A stretch of 64,000 nucleotides of DNA from Gammaproteobacteria bacterium (GTDB lineage Bacteria > Pseudomonadota > Gammaproteobacteria > Pseudomonadales > Halieaceae): contig JAUHXH010000003.1 in assembly GCA_030427085.1 (NCBI GenBank), positions 434,001 through 498,000 on the forward strand, in the 5' to 3' direction. Positions 1-9,979 of this stretch are shown here, piece after piece. The notes beneath the pieces were generated by a model that worked only from the letters and a program-made list of their open reading frames with translations, did not search any database and was not told the origin of the DNA. The position numbers and the translations under genes were made by a program. The stretch's first letter is position 1. Each line of letters starts with the position of its first letter.

Positions 1-1407
1 ACGCTGGATGTTACGGCGCTCTATGTGGATGTGGAGAACGGTTACGACGCTTTCAGCCTGGACAATACCCGCCACACGCTCTCCGATGAACCGGGCCAGG
101 ACAACCAGGAGTCGTCCGCACTGGGTTTGCACTGGCGCAGTGAATTGCAGCACTTCGATATGGAAGCCCTGGGCAGCGTGGCTACCAGCGAGACCGACTA
201 CAGTTACGACGAAGACTGGAGTTTTGTGGGCATTCATCCCTGGGGCTATAGCTCTTTTGATCGCTATTTACGGGACCGCGACAGCTATAGTGCCGAGCTG
301 CGCCTGCTCTCCAACGACAACAGCCGCCTGTTCGGCGACCGGGCGGACTGGGTAAGCGGTGTGTACTATCTGGCTAACCGGGAAGACTTACAACGCCAGT
401 ACACCTACCTCGACGGGGATTACTTCAGCCAGTACGACACCGACACCCTGGCCCTGTTCGGGCAACTGGACACCGCGCTGACCGAGCAATTAACGCTGGT
501 CACAGGTTTGCGCGCCGAGCGCCGCAGTACCGACTACGGCGACAGCAATGGGGTTGCCTTCGACCCGGACAAAAACCTCTGGGGTGGTCGTATCAGCCTG
601 GAATACCGCAGCGAATCCGATGCGCTGGTTTACGCCACCATCTCCCGCGGTTATCGCGCGAACGGCGTCAACGCCGAGATACTCGCCAGCATCGACACCA
701 CTGACGACCCGGCTTTGATCGATTCCCTGGAGGGCGTGCGCAGCTACGACGAGGAGTCCCTGCTGAACTACGAACTGGGCTACAAGGCCGGTCTGTTGGC
801 GAACACCTTACAGGTGCGCGGCGCGCTGTTTTACATGGACCGCCAGGACCAGCAAGTCAAAGGCTCCTTCGTGATTCCCCAGGACGATGGCGGCACCAGT
901 TTTATCGACTACACCAACAACGCGGCCGCCGGCAATAACTACGGCCTGGAACTCGAGCTGAACTGGCTCCCGACCGACGCTCTCAGCCTCTACGCCAGCC
1001 TCGGCTTGCTGCACACAGAGCTGGAAGACTACGTGAACGCCGACGGCGTTGACCTGTCTGGCCGCGAGCAGGCGCACGCCCCGGGTTACCAGTTTGCTAC
1101 AGGCGGCCGACTGGATCTGGGCGGCGGTTTCTATGTACGGATGGACCTGGAGGGGAAAGACAGCTTCTACTTCTCGGACCGACACGACCTGAAGGCACCG
1201 TCGTATGAGTTGCTGCACGCCCGCGCCGGCTGGTCCAATGGTAAATGGTCCTTCGCGCTGTGGGGCCGCAACCTGACTGATGAGGATTATTTCGTCCGCG
1301 GCTTCGGCAGCTTCGGCAACGACCCGCGCAAGGACTATGTCACTGAACCCTACTTCCAGTTTGGCGATCCACGCACCCTGGGTGTGTATGCCAGTTACGA
1401 CTTCTAG
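1..1407 (+). CDS. TonB-dependent outer membrane receptor, C-terminal part (5' end outside window)
   Basis: The reading frame is open from base 1 and stops with TAG at 1405-1407, so only the C-terminal ~468 residues of the beta-barrel are visible; the plug and TonB box lie upstream. The sequence has alternating aromatic/polar strands, a TonB-receptor style segment near VYATISRGYRANGVNAEI, and ends in a short strand finishing with a terminal Phe (YASYDF), the usual signal for BAM-assembled barrels. It lies 11 bp ahead of a YkoF-like protein, a PnuT-like permease and a ThiK-like kinase, so the likely ligand is thiamine or a thiamine derivative. Barrel family membership is well supported; the ligand is inferred from neighbours. 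A TPP riboswitch, if there is one, would be upstream of base 1. Confidence 0.88.
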   Translation, partial: TLDVTALYVDVENGYDAFSLDNTRHTLSDEPGQDNQESSALGLHWRSELQHFDMEALGSVATSETDYSYDEDWSFVGIHPWGYSSFDRYLRDRDSYSAELRLLSNDNSRLFGDRADWVSGVYYLANREDLQRQYTYLDGDYFSQYDTDTLALFGQLDTALTEQLTLVTGLRAERRSTDYGDSNGVAFDPDKNLWGGRISLEYRSESDALVYATISRGYRANGVNAEILASIDTTDDPALIDSLEGVRSYDEESLLNYELGYKAGLLANTLQVRGALFYMDRQDQQVKGSFVIPQDDGGTSFIDYTNNAAAGNNYGLELELNWLPTDALSLYASLGLLHTELEDYVNADGVDLSGREQAHAPGYQFATGGRLDLGGGFYVRMDLEGKDSFYFSDRHDLKAPSYELLHARAGWSNGKWSFALWGRNLTDEDYFVRGFGSFGNDPRKDYVTEPYFQFGDPRTLGVYASYDF

Positions 1408-1418
1408 GGAGCAAACCC

Positions 1419-1688
1419 ATGTACCTGACTGCAGAACTGAGCCTGTATCCGCTCAACGAGGATTACATTCCAATCATCGAGCAGTTCATCCACGAACTGG
1501 CGCAGCATGACGATGTGCAGGTGATTACCAATGCCATGAGCACACAAATCTGTGGCGACTACGATCGCGTGTTCTCTGTGGTGTCGCAGATGCTGGCCAA
1601 GAGTTACCAGCAGTTCGGTAAACAGGTGCTGGTGTGCAAATTCATTGTGGGCGACCTCGATATCGGTAAGTGGAAACCGCAGACGTGA
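1419..1688 (+). CDS. YkoF-like thiamine/HMP-binding small protein
   Basis: An 89-residue protein resembling the YkoF/MTH1187 fold that binds thiamine or hydroxymethylpyrimidine. It starts MYLTAELSLYPL, typical of the first beta strand of this family, and carries a central VITNAMSTQICGDYD segment and a late CKFIVGDLDI strand. No signal peptide or membrane segment is visible, so it is probably cytoplasmic. It begins 11 bp after the TonB receptor and its stop overlaps the start of the permease, implying one transcript. Its role (sequestering or handing over imported vitamin) is inferred from the family and context. Confidence 0.7.
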   Translation: MYLTAELSLYPLNEDYIPIIEQFIHELAQHDDVQVITNAMSTQICGDYDRVFSVVSQMLAKSYQQFGKQVLVCKFIVGDLDIGKWKPQT

Positions 1689-2290
1689 CAGACGTGCTGC
1701 AACAGGCACTGGCCGCGATGAGTGGCTGGGAGGTGGTGGCGGTGCTACTCGGCGTTGCCTACCTCCTGCTGGCCATGCGCGAAAACCGCCTTTGCTGGTA
1801 TGCGGCTTTCGGCTCTACCGCCATTTATCTGGTACTGTTCTGGAACGTCTCGCTGCTGATGGAATCACTGCTGCAGGTGTATTACCTGGTGATGGCCGTT
1901 TACGGTTGGTGGCAGTGGCGCCATGGCGGTGAGTCAGTCGGACAGAACGAACTCGCCATCAGTCGCTGGCACTGGCAGCGACACATGCTCGTGATAGCTG
2001 CTGTCATTGCGACGGCAATGCTGCTGGGGCTCCTGCTTAGCCGCCACACCAACGCCGCACTACCCTACCTGGACTCCTTCACCACTCTCGGAAGTGTTGT
2101 TACAACCTACATGGTGGCGCGCAAAGTACTGGAAAACTGGCTCTACTGGCTGGTGATCGACAGCGCTTCCATCTACCTCTATATCGACCGCGAGTTATAC
2201 CTCACCGCGCTGCTGTTCGCTGCCTATCTGGTGATCGTGGTCTTTGGCTATATCCAATGGTTGAAACACTACCGCGCCCAGTCCGCCTGA
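1685..2290 (+). CDS. pnuT: PnuC/PnuT-family vitamin permease, probably thiamine
   Basis: A membrane protein of about 200 residues with roughly seven hydrophobic segments and the aromatic VYGWWQW motif of the PnuC family after the third helix. PnuC homologues move nicotinamide riboside by facilitated diffusion coupled to cytoplasmic phosphorylation; the PnuT branch next to thiamine genes is taken to move thiamine. I chose the GTG at 1685 because it forms a GTGA overlap with the upstream stop; an in-frame GTG at 1670 would add five residues. It sits between a thiamine-binding protein and a small-molecule kinase, which supports thiamine over nicotinamide riboside. Confidence 0.75.
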   Translation: MTDVLQQALAAMSGWEVVAVLLGVAYLLLAMRENRLCWYAAFGSTAIYLVLFWNVSLLMESLLQVYYLVMAVYGWWQWRHGGESVGQNELAISRWHWQRHMLVIAAVIATAMLLGLLLSRHTNAALPYLDSFTTLGSVVTTYMVARKVLENWLYWLVIDSASIYLYIDRELYLTALLFAAYLVIVVFGYIQWLKHYRAQSA

Positions 2291-3138
2291 GGCTGACGCA
2301 AACCCTGGCACAGTGGCCGCACTGGGCTGGTGCCGGGCTGCGCAGCGAGTCGCCCCGACTGGAAACAGTGCTACCCGGCGGCTACAGCAATACATCGGTA
2401 CTTGCCGTGCAGGGGAACGAGCGTTTTGTCATTCGCGTGGACGGCATCGACCCTCATGCGCTCGGCCTGCAGCGCCAGGTGGAATGGCGCATTTTGCAGG
2501 CCGCCTCCGAGGCCGGTCTGGCACCGCAGCCGATCTACCACAATCCTGAGCTGCAATGCCTGGTGACCCGCTATGCGCCGCGTGACCCGATCGCGGAGGA
2601 ATCTCCTGAAGCACTGGCACGACTGCTACAGCAAATCCATGCGCTGCCGGGCGTTCACCATCGGCTGGACCTGCCGGAGCGGCTCGCGCGCTATGAACAC
2701 CAGTTTCAGCGGAGCGAGTCTTCAGCGCTCGCTCGCCAGCTGAATGCCGTGAGCGAAATTGTGCGAGAGCGCGTACTGGCACTACCCGAGGCAGAACCCA
2801 AGCTGTGCCACAACGATCTTTTGCGCAGCAATCGCCTGCATAGTGACGGCAAACTGCTGGCTCTGGACTGGGAGTACGCAGCGATGGGAGACCCAGCCTT
2901 CGATCTGGCGGTGGTTATTGCCGGTGACGATATGCCGCCAGTCGCGACGCAGGCACTGCTGGACTTCTACGATGCCAGTCCTGACCTGCGCACCAGGGTT
3001 CGCACGCTGGTGCCGGTCTATCGCTATCTTGAACTGTTGTGGTACCTGATCCAACCCAGGCATACCGAACGCGACCAGTGGCTGCTGGAGCGATTGCCTC
3101 AACAACTAGCCTTACTGGCAAGAGAGATCGAAATCTGA
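2257..3138 (+). CDS. Thiamine kinase-like aminoglycoside/choline phosphotransferase family protein
   Basis: A 293-residue APH/choline-kinase fold protein. Visible kinase elements are the catalytic loop LCHNDLLRSN (Asp base and downstream Asn), the metal-binding ALDWEYAAMGDPAFDLA block, and an N-terminal LPGGYSNTSVLAV glycine/serine turn for nucleotide binding. ThiK phosphorylates thiamine to thiamine monophosphate, which would trap vitamin entering through the permease. The ATG at 2257 overlaps the permease gene by 34 bp, consistent with translational coupling. Choline, ethanolamine or an antibiotic could also be substrates for this fold; neighbours favour thiamine. Confidence 0.75.
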   Translation: MVETLPRPVRLRLTQTLAQWPHWAGAGLRSESPRLETVLPGGYSNTSVLAVQGNERFVIRVDGIDPHALGLQRQVEWRILQAASEAGLAPQPIYHNPELQCLVTRYAPRDPIAEESPEALARLLQQIHALPGVHHRLDLPERLARYEHQFQRSESSALARQLNAVSEIVRERVLALPEAEPKLCHNDLLRSNRLHSDGKLLALDWEYAAMGDPAFDLAVVIAGDDMPPVATQALLDFYDASPDLRTRVRTLVPVYRYLELLWYLIQPRHTERDQWLLERLPQQLALLAREIEI

Positions 3139-3148
3139 TTGCCAGCGA

Positions 3149-3631
3149 TTAATCGCGAAAATTATTGAACTGCAAGGGGGCACCTACATCCGCCTCGCGT
3201 AACAACGCGATAACCTGCTGCAAGTCGTCACGTTTCTTGCCCGTGACCCGCACCTGCTCACCCTGAATCTGAGCTTGCACTTTCAGCTTCGCATCCTTGA
3301 TTTTTTTGACAATGTCCTTGCATTGGGCCGAGTCGAGCCCGTTTTTCAGTCGCACCTGCTGACGCACCGTCTTACCCGATTCCACTGGCGCTTCGCTGTC
3401 CATCGCCAGGGGGTCGATATCACACTTGATCAGCGCGCTGCGCAGCATGTCCTCCATCTGGGCCACCTGGAACTCGGCCTCAGCCCTGATAATCACCACA
3501 TGACCTTCCCGCTCGAAGGCGGCATCAACACCTTTGAAGTCGAAGCGGTTGGTCACAATCCTGCCTGCCTGATCGACCGCATTGGTCAACTGATGTAAAT
3601 CCACTTCCGATACCACGTCGAATGATGGCAT
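3149..3631 (-). CDS. yajQ: YajQ family nucleotide/cyclic-di-GMP-binding protein
   Basis: 160 residues, the family length, beginning MPSFDVVSEVDLHQLTNAVD and containing RFDFKGVDAAFE, both hallmark YajQ segments. YajQ proteins have two ferredoxin-like domains; some homologues (Xanthomonas, Pseudomonas) bind cyclic di-GMP and act with LysR regulators, others bind nucleotides or tRNA. It is convergent with the kinase gene ending at 3138, with 10 bp between them. Whether this copy binds cyclic di-GMP cannot be read from the sequence. Confidence 0.93.
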   Translation of the reverse strand: MPSFDVVSEVDLHQLTNAVDQAGRIVTNRFDFKGVDAAFEREGHVVIIRAEAEFQVAQMEDMLRSALIKCDIDPLAMDSEAPVESGKTVRQQVRLKNGLDSAQCKDIVKKIKDAKLKVQAQIQGEQVRVTGKKRDDLQQVIALLREADVGAPLQFNNFRD

Positions 3632-3712
3632 AGTGCCCTCCGATTGAACTGTCTATTGGGGCAACATGATAGCGAGCACGGCCGCCATTACAATTGCCGG
3701 AATGACTTCAAC

Positions 3713-4639
3713 GTGAGCGAATGCTGGCACATACTGGGGGCAGGCGCGATAGGGGGTCTGTGCAGCGCTCGGCTGGCCGCCGCCGGGGCAGAGATTTCAC
3801 TGATTTGCCGCAGTGAAAGTTCACTACAACAATTTGCCGGGAACGCCCTGATCTTGCGAGAACAAGACGGTTCGGAATCCCATTGGGGGCCACCGAACCT
3901 GCGCCTTGAGCTTCCCTCTTCAACCGCCCCAATCGAACGACTGCTGGTAGCAACCAAGGCACACCAGGCAGTACCCGCACTGGCGGCGGTTAGCCAACGC
4001 CTCACCCCCGACAGCGATCTCCTGCTACTGGTTAACGGTATGGGCGTGGCGGAACAAATCCAGCAGCGCTGGCCCGGCCTGCATTTGTATTGTGGTACTA
4101 CCACCGAAGGCGCCTGGCGCCCCACCGCGGGTGTAATCCAGCATGCGGGCAAGGGCACCACCCGTATCGGGCGGTGGCAGCTGGGCGGGCCCGCCCCCAG
4201 CTGGTTCTCGCACTGGCAAAACAGCGCATTACAAGCCAGCTGGGAGGAAAACATCGAACACGTGCTGTGGCAAAAGCTGAGTATCAACTGTGTTATCAAT
4301 CCGCTCAGCGCCCTTCACGACTGTCCCAATGGAGGATTGCTGGAGAGACCGGAACTGCGGCGGCAGTTGCCCGGACTGTGCCGGGAGGTAGAACGCGTGT
4401 CTCAGGCTGCCGGCATGCCCACACCTGAGGAGGGCGTACTGGCACTGGTGGAATCCGTCATTCGCAATACAGCGCGCAATATCTCTTCCATGCTCCAGGA
4501 TCGCAGGGCCGGCCAGGCCACGGAAATCGACTACATCAATGGTTATTTCTGCCAGCAGGCTGAGCAATTGGGCATCGACGTACCACTGCATCGGGCTTTG
4601 TTGGCAAAGGCCCGTTCAGTTTTGCAGGCGACGAACTAG
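3713..4639 (+). CDS. 2-dehydropantoate 2-reductase family protein (PanE-like)
   Basis: An N-terminal Rossmann motif (WHILGAGAIGGLCSARLAAAG) and a C-terminal helical domain with the LWQKLSINCVINPLSAL segment place it in the ketopantoate reductase family, which reduces 2-dehydropantoate to pantoate with NADPH for coenzyme A synthesis. I chose the GTG at 3713, directly before the Rossmann fold, giving 308 residues (the usual ~300); the longer frame from 3644 adds an N-terminus that looks non-coding. Its last 24 bp overlap the end of the convergent kinase gene. The substrate is inferred from family; some relatives act on other 2-oxoacids. Confidence 0.85.
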   Translation: MSECWHILGAGAIGGLCSARLAAAGAEISLICRSESSLQQFAGNALILREQDGSESHWGPPNLRLELPSSTAPIERLLVATKAHQAVPALAAVSQRLTPDSDLLLLVNGMGVAEQIQQRWPGLHLYCGTTTEGAWRPTAGVIQHAGKGTTRIGRWQLGGPAPSWFSHWQNSALQASWEENIEHVLWQKLSINCVINPLSALHDCPNGGLLERPELRRQLPGLCREVERVSQAAGMPTPEEGVLALVESVIRNTARNISSMLQDRRAGQATEIDYINGYFCQQAEQLGIDVPLHRALLAKARSVLQATN

Positions 4640-6061
4640 TGAGCGAACGCCCTGGTGCCACTGCTCAATCGGTGCGTCCGCAAACAGCGTCAGCTGTTCC
4701 TCCTGGTATCCCCGCGAGTTCTGTTTCCCCAGATCGAGCAAACAGAAGGCCTGTGAACAGCGCAGTCTGATGGAGTAAGTCGCTTCCGGTTCCCGTGGCG
4801 CCGGGCGCTGAGCCTCAACCCCGGCGGCCGCACTTTCGTTATCAAGCAGGTCGACCACTCGAACCGGGCCTTCTTCGGCCGTCAGCGCCTCCTCGAGCTT
4901 GTCCACCAACCAGCGCGCGCCCACCTCACGAGGCAACACTTGCCCGCCCCTGATCGAAATTTCGGGAGGTGCAATCACCACCAGCGTTCCCGGCTGTCCA
5001 TCAAACCACCAACGCAGCCCCAACCAGGGCAGCACCAGCAACAGACCAATCAGTACCGCGCGTAAAGCGAGCGCAGGCCATCGTATGCTGCCAAAGGACC
5101 ACAATTCATCGAGCCGAAACGGCCTGATTTGCGAGCGCCCGTGTTTCAACAGGTCGCGAGGTAGTCGGGCGGACATGGGCGGCACCGGATCGGGGCGAAA
5201 CAAGTGGCGCGTTTCATCGGCCAGTCGCCGGTTCGCCGATATCGGCAATTGCCGTTGCATGCGCAACAAACGCTGACGAATTTCCACCGTACTGGCAGGC
5301 CGACGCGACGGATCCACTTCCAGCAACTGGTGTACGAGTTCGGGCAAATCAGGCGGGAATCCACCGCGTGGCGCATACTCATCGAGCGGGACGAAGTCGC
5401 CCCGCAACAAGGCCTGTCGATCAGGCCTCTCCCTGTCGCCAAAGGGTCTGCGACCGGTGAGCACGCGATAGTAGAGCACCCCCATCGCAAATAAATCCGA
5501 GCGATGATCCACAACACCGTGGACGTAGTGTTCCGGTGTCATCGCGGTGGGGCTACACAACCGTGGCTGCTGTGAGACCACATCCGTCATCAGGTTGGGG
5601 CGCAGTGCCACACCAAAGTCGGTCAGGCGCGCCCGTCCATCCTCACCCAACAGCACGTTCGCCGCTTTCAGGTCACCGTGAACCAGGCATTGCTGGCGAG
5701 CGGCGGCCAACCCTTGCGCCAGATCCTGACAGACACCGAGCGCCGTTGGCAGCGTCAGTCGCTGTTCACTCAGGGCATCTTCGAGATCGCAGCCCGGGAC
5801 ATATTCCATCACCATAGCCAGGTGTCGGGGCGATTCCACCAGATCGAAAACAGACACCACCGCAGGGTGCTCGATACTGGCCAGCGCCTGCGCTTCCGCC
5901 TTCACCGCGCGACGCGCCTGACGTTGGTCGGGTAGGCGGTACAACTTAACGGCGACGTAGCGTGATAGCCGCTCATCGTAGGCTAGAAATACGCTGCCCT
6001 GACCGCCGGCGCGCACCTGTCGCAGGAGCCGGTACGGCCCGATATGATCGCGCGCAGGCAT
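4616..6061 (-). CDS. Membrane Ser/Thr protein kinase (Hanks type)
   Basis: 481 residues. The kinase domain spans about 7-275: glycine loop AGGQGSVF, Lys39 in VAVKLYR, catalytic loop HGDLKAANVLL with Asp130 and Asn135, DFG at 148-150, and a TPE motif. The catalytic loop has HGD instead of HRD, so it is a non-RD kinase and activation-loop phosphorylation may not be the switch. A single hydrophobic segment (ALRAVLIGLLLVLPWLGLRWWF, near 340-360) separates a C-terminal ~110-residue domain with one cysteine pair, probably periplasmic and sensory. It starts 2 bp after the stop of an FHA-containing sigma-54 activator, so the two likely form a kinase/phosphopeptide-binding regulator pair. Confidence 0.9.
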   Translation of the reverse strand: MPARDHIGPYRLLRQVRAGGQGSVFLAYDERLSRYVAVKLYRLPDQRQARRAVKAEAQALASIEHPAVVSVFDLVESPRHLAMVMEYVPGCDLEDALSEQRLTLPTALGVCQDLAQGLAAARQQCLVHGDLKAANVLLGEDGRARLTDFGVALRPNLMTDVVSQQPRLCSPTAMTPEHYVHGVVDHRSDLFAMGVLYYRVLTGRRPFGDRERPDRQALLRGDFVPLDEYAPRGGFPPDLPELVHQLLEVDPSRRPASTVEIRQRLLRMQRQLPISANRRLADETRHLFRPDPVPPMSARLPRDLLKHGRSQIRPFRLDELWSFGSIRWPALALRAVLIGLLLVLPWLGLRWWFDGQPGTLVVIAPPEISIRGGQVLPREVGARWLVDKLEEALTAEEGPVRVVDLLDNESAAAGVEAQRPAPREPEATYSIRLRCSQAFCLLDLGKQNSRGYQEEQLTLFADAPIEQWHQGVRSLVRRLQN

Positions 6062-6063
6062 GA

Positions 6064-7611
6064 CTAGATGGGCTGGTTTCTTCGACGCAGCCCGCGCTGC
6101 ATCGCAGCCGGGGAAATACGCAGCTCCCGGGCAGCCCGCGATACGTCTCCGTCAGCCAGGCGCAGCGCCCGTTCCAGTTCCTGCCGTGGAATATCTTCCG
6201 CCCGACGCTGGTTGGGCAAAGTTTCCAGGCGTCGGTACAGGGCCTGACGGGAAACCGCCAGGTGGCGAGCTGCTTCGCTGACATTCCAGTTGGCCTGTTC
6301 AAGGGCTTCCTGCACCTGACCATTGCTGTATTCAGACATACTGCGGATCGGCTGGGAAGCGCGCGGGGGCGTATCGGAGCCTGCCTTACCCGCTGCAACA
6401 GAGAGGTCGAGGGATTGCCTGATCGTGACAAAGTCCCGCACCGTTCCCAGCGTCAATCGCTGCGCAACATTACGCAACTCGCGCACATTTCCCGGCCAGG
6501 CGTAGGCCATGAAGTGCTCCATCAAGGTGAGCCACAAACAAATATCCTCGGCGGAAGCGTCCGGGCCTGGCCGCGGCGCTTCGGGGGCCAGAAAGTGAAA
6601 CAGCAAGGTGCCGATGTCCTCACGCCGTTCTCTCAGTGGCGGCAAACACAGTTCCAACTGGCCCAGACGGTGCCGCAGGGCGGTACGGAAATTCGCCCCC
6701 TCATCGAGCGCCGCATCGGTTGCCGAGATAACCGTAAGATCAACCGACTGAGTGGCTCCACCCACCACCTGAATCTCTCGCTCCTGCAGCGCGCGCAACA
6801 ATTGCGGTTGCACCACAGGCGCTACATCGCCAATTTCATCGAGGAATAGACTGCCTCCTGCGGCTTCCCGGAAGTAGCCTGGCCGCGCGCTGTCGGCTCC
6901 GGTATACGCACCGCGCACTACGCCAAACAATGCAGCGGCAGCCAGTTCTTCCGGTACCGCCGCGATATTCACTGCGATAAACGGCCCCGTCGAACGCACT
7001 CCTTGACGATGCAGGGCACGCGCCACCAGTTCCTTGCCGGTTCCGGACTCTCCGCGCAGCAACACATCGCCACCGGCTTCGGCAAAGCGCTGTATCGCCT
7101 CGCGCAGCACAGCCATGGCGGGACTATTGCCCAGCAACTCGCCGTGATTGCGAAAGGAGTGTGTTGCGACCGCATGATCGTGGGGAATAACGCGCAGGTG
7201 TAGCAGTACCCGCTCGCCCAGGGTCAGTGACAACCCTTGTTCCATTTGTTCGGTGCTGAGCGGTAACTCCCCTTCCACCCTGCCCGCAGGAGTTCGGAGA
7301 GTACTACTGTTCGGGGGAATGGCCAGCAGCCAACGCCCGCGCCGCACACTAAGGGTAAAGGCTTCGCGACTGACATGAGGGTCGAGCAGCGCCAGGCCGG
7401 CCCCCTCCCCGGGATGTGCAAAGACCGGCTCGCTGCGACCGATACTCAGCGCCCGACCGGCCCGGGGCATTTCCACGCGAACGTTCTGACCGATGCGGGC
7501 GGGGTCGGGATGAAACACAATGGTGAGGCACAGGACGCCAGCGCCCGGCTTCGCCGTGGGATTTTGCCGCTCCAGCGGTAGCGTCGTATCGTCTGAACAG
7601 TCCCTGTTCAT
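6064..7611 (-). CDS. Sigma-54-dependent activator with N-terminal FHA domain and two C-terminal Fis-type HTHs
   Basis: 515 residues from the ATG at 7611, chosen because GAGGAAGG lies just upstream; a TTG at 7623 is the longer alternative. An FHA domain (about 50-120) shows SIGR and DPHVSRE, the phosphothreonine-binding motifs. The AAA+ domain has Walker A GESGTGKE (187-194), a sigma-54 contact loop reading GAYTGA instead of GAFTGA (234-239), SLFLDEIGD (Walker B) and YAWPGNVREL. Two Fis-like helix-turn-helix units follow in tandem, near 433-465 (NVSEAARHLAVSRQALYRRL) and 478-511 (DVSRAARELRISPAAMQRGL); one is normal. No response-regulator receiver is present, so input probably comes through FHA binding to phosphorylated protein, plausibly the adjacent kinase. 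Confidence 0.9.
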   Translation of the reverse strand: MNRDCSDDTTLPLERQNPTAKPGAGVLCLTIVFHPDPARIGQNVRVEMPRAGRALSIGRSEPVFAHPGEGAGLALLDPHVSREAFTLSVRRGRWLLAIPPNSSTLRTPAGRVEGELPLSTEQMEQGLSLTLGERVLLHLRVIPHDHAVATHSFRNHGELLGNSPAMAVLREAIQRFAEAGGDVLLRGESGTGKELVARALHRQGVRSTGPFIAVNIAAVPEELAAAALFGVVRGAYTGADSARPGYFREAAGGSLFLDEIGDVAPVVQPQLLRALQEREIQVVGGATQSVDLTVISATDAALDEGANFRTALRHRLGQLELCLPPLRERREDIGTLLFHFLAPEAPRPGPDASAEDICLWLTLMEHFMAYAWPGNVRELRNVAQRLTLGTVRDFVTIRQSLDLSVAAGKAGSDTPPRASQPIRSMSEYSNGQVQEALEQANWNVSEAARHLAVSRQALYRRLETLPNQRRAEDIPRQELERALRLADGDVSRAARELRISPAAMQRGLRRRNQPI

Positions 7612-7630
7612 AGCCTTCCTCAATCCAATA

Positions 7631-8457
7631 TCAGAACAACACGACCCATAGTGAAATGATCAGCACCCAAGCCACCGCTGCCCGACCAAAGAGCCCCTGA
7701 ATGGCCTCCGCCTCTTCCGCAGCATTGCATTCGGCGTCGTTGACCGGCTCTTCACCAAGGCCAAGGCTGGCCCGGGCGACCGTAATCAGTACGTTCTCAG
7801 CGGGTCGGTGAAAGTCGTCCAGCGAAGCCAACAGGCTATTGCTGCTGGCAACGAAATCTCCGGTAAGGGTAAACACGGCACACAGCGCGCGACAGGGTAA
7901 CCAGTCCACCCAGTGCAGCACTTCGGGTGCTGGACTATCGGGCGTTTCCGACGCGTACAACTGCAGCAAGCGATAGGCCACGGCGCCCGCCGGACCCAGC
8001 AATAGAAACCAGAACAGCACTGCGAACCAGCGCTGATAACCCAGGTAACACAGCCGCTGCTGTAGCCAGTGGTGAAAACCTTCCGCTTCCAGCACTTCCG
8101 GATCGGCGTTTAAACGCTCCAGCGCGAATTGCTGCAGGGGTTCACTGTCACCCTCGCTACAGCTATTACGATATTGCGCCAGCAAGTCCTGATAGGCACC
8201 GCGGCCAAACGCGTAAAGTAGTGCCGCCGTCGCCAGTGCCAGCCACAGCAAGCCAAACAACCACCAGTGTACTTTCCCCAGCAGCCACCACAGCGCCATG
8301 GACGGCAGTATTACCGCTACAGCACACACCAGGCCTCCGGGCATGCCGAGCCCCGCCAGCCAGCGGCACCAATCGCGGAACCAGCCGTCCTGTTGCAGTG
8401 CGCTCCCCGCATCGCCCATCTGCCTGATCAGCAGCGCGGCAATCATGGCCAGAAAAC

Positions 8458-8461
<4 letters not shown>
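7631..8461 (-). CDS. ampE: AmpE-family inner membrane protein
   Basis: 276 residues with four to five hydrophobic segments and a final membrane helix (AAVAWVLIISLWVVLF). Similarity to AmpE/CobD-like proteins is seen in the segments HHWLQQRLCYLGYQRWFAVLFWFLLLGP and ENVLITVARASLGLG. AmpE is a putative sensory membrane partner of AmpD in cell-wall recycling and beta-lactamase induction; its biochemical role is unsettled. It overlaps ampD by 4 bp, the standard ampDE arrangement. The FHA activator and kinase follow immediately downstream on the same strand. Confidence 0.88.
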
Positions 8462-9974
<1,513 letters not shown>

Positions 9975-9979
9975 GCCTT

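Noticed and set aside
1-60. TPP riboswitch before the thiamine operon
   Set aside because: The window begins inside the receptor gene; any leader is outside and cannot be assessed.
4616-7611. Type VI secretion regulatory module (kinase plus FHA)
   Set aside because: No tss genes are in the window and the FHA protein is a sigma-54 activator, not a Fha scaffold; a distant link cannot be excluded but is unsupported.
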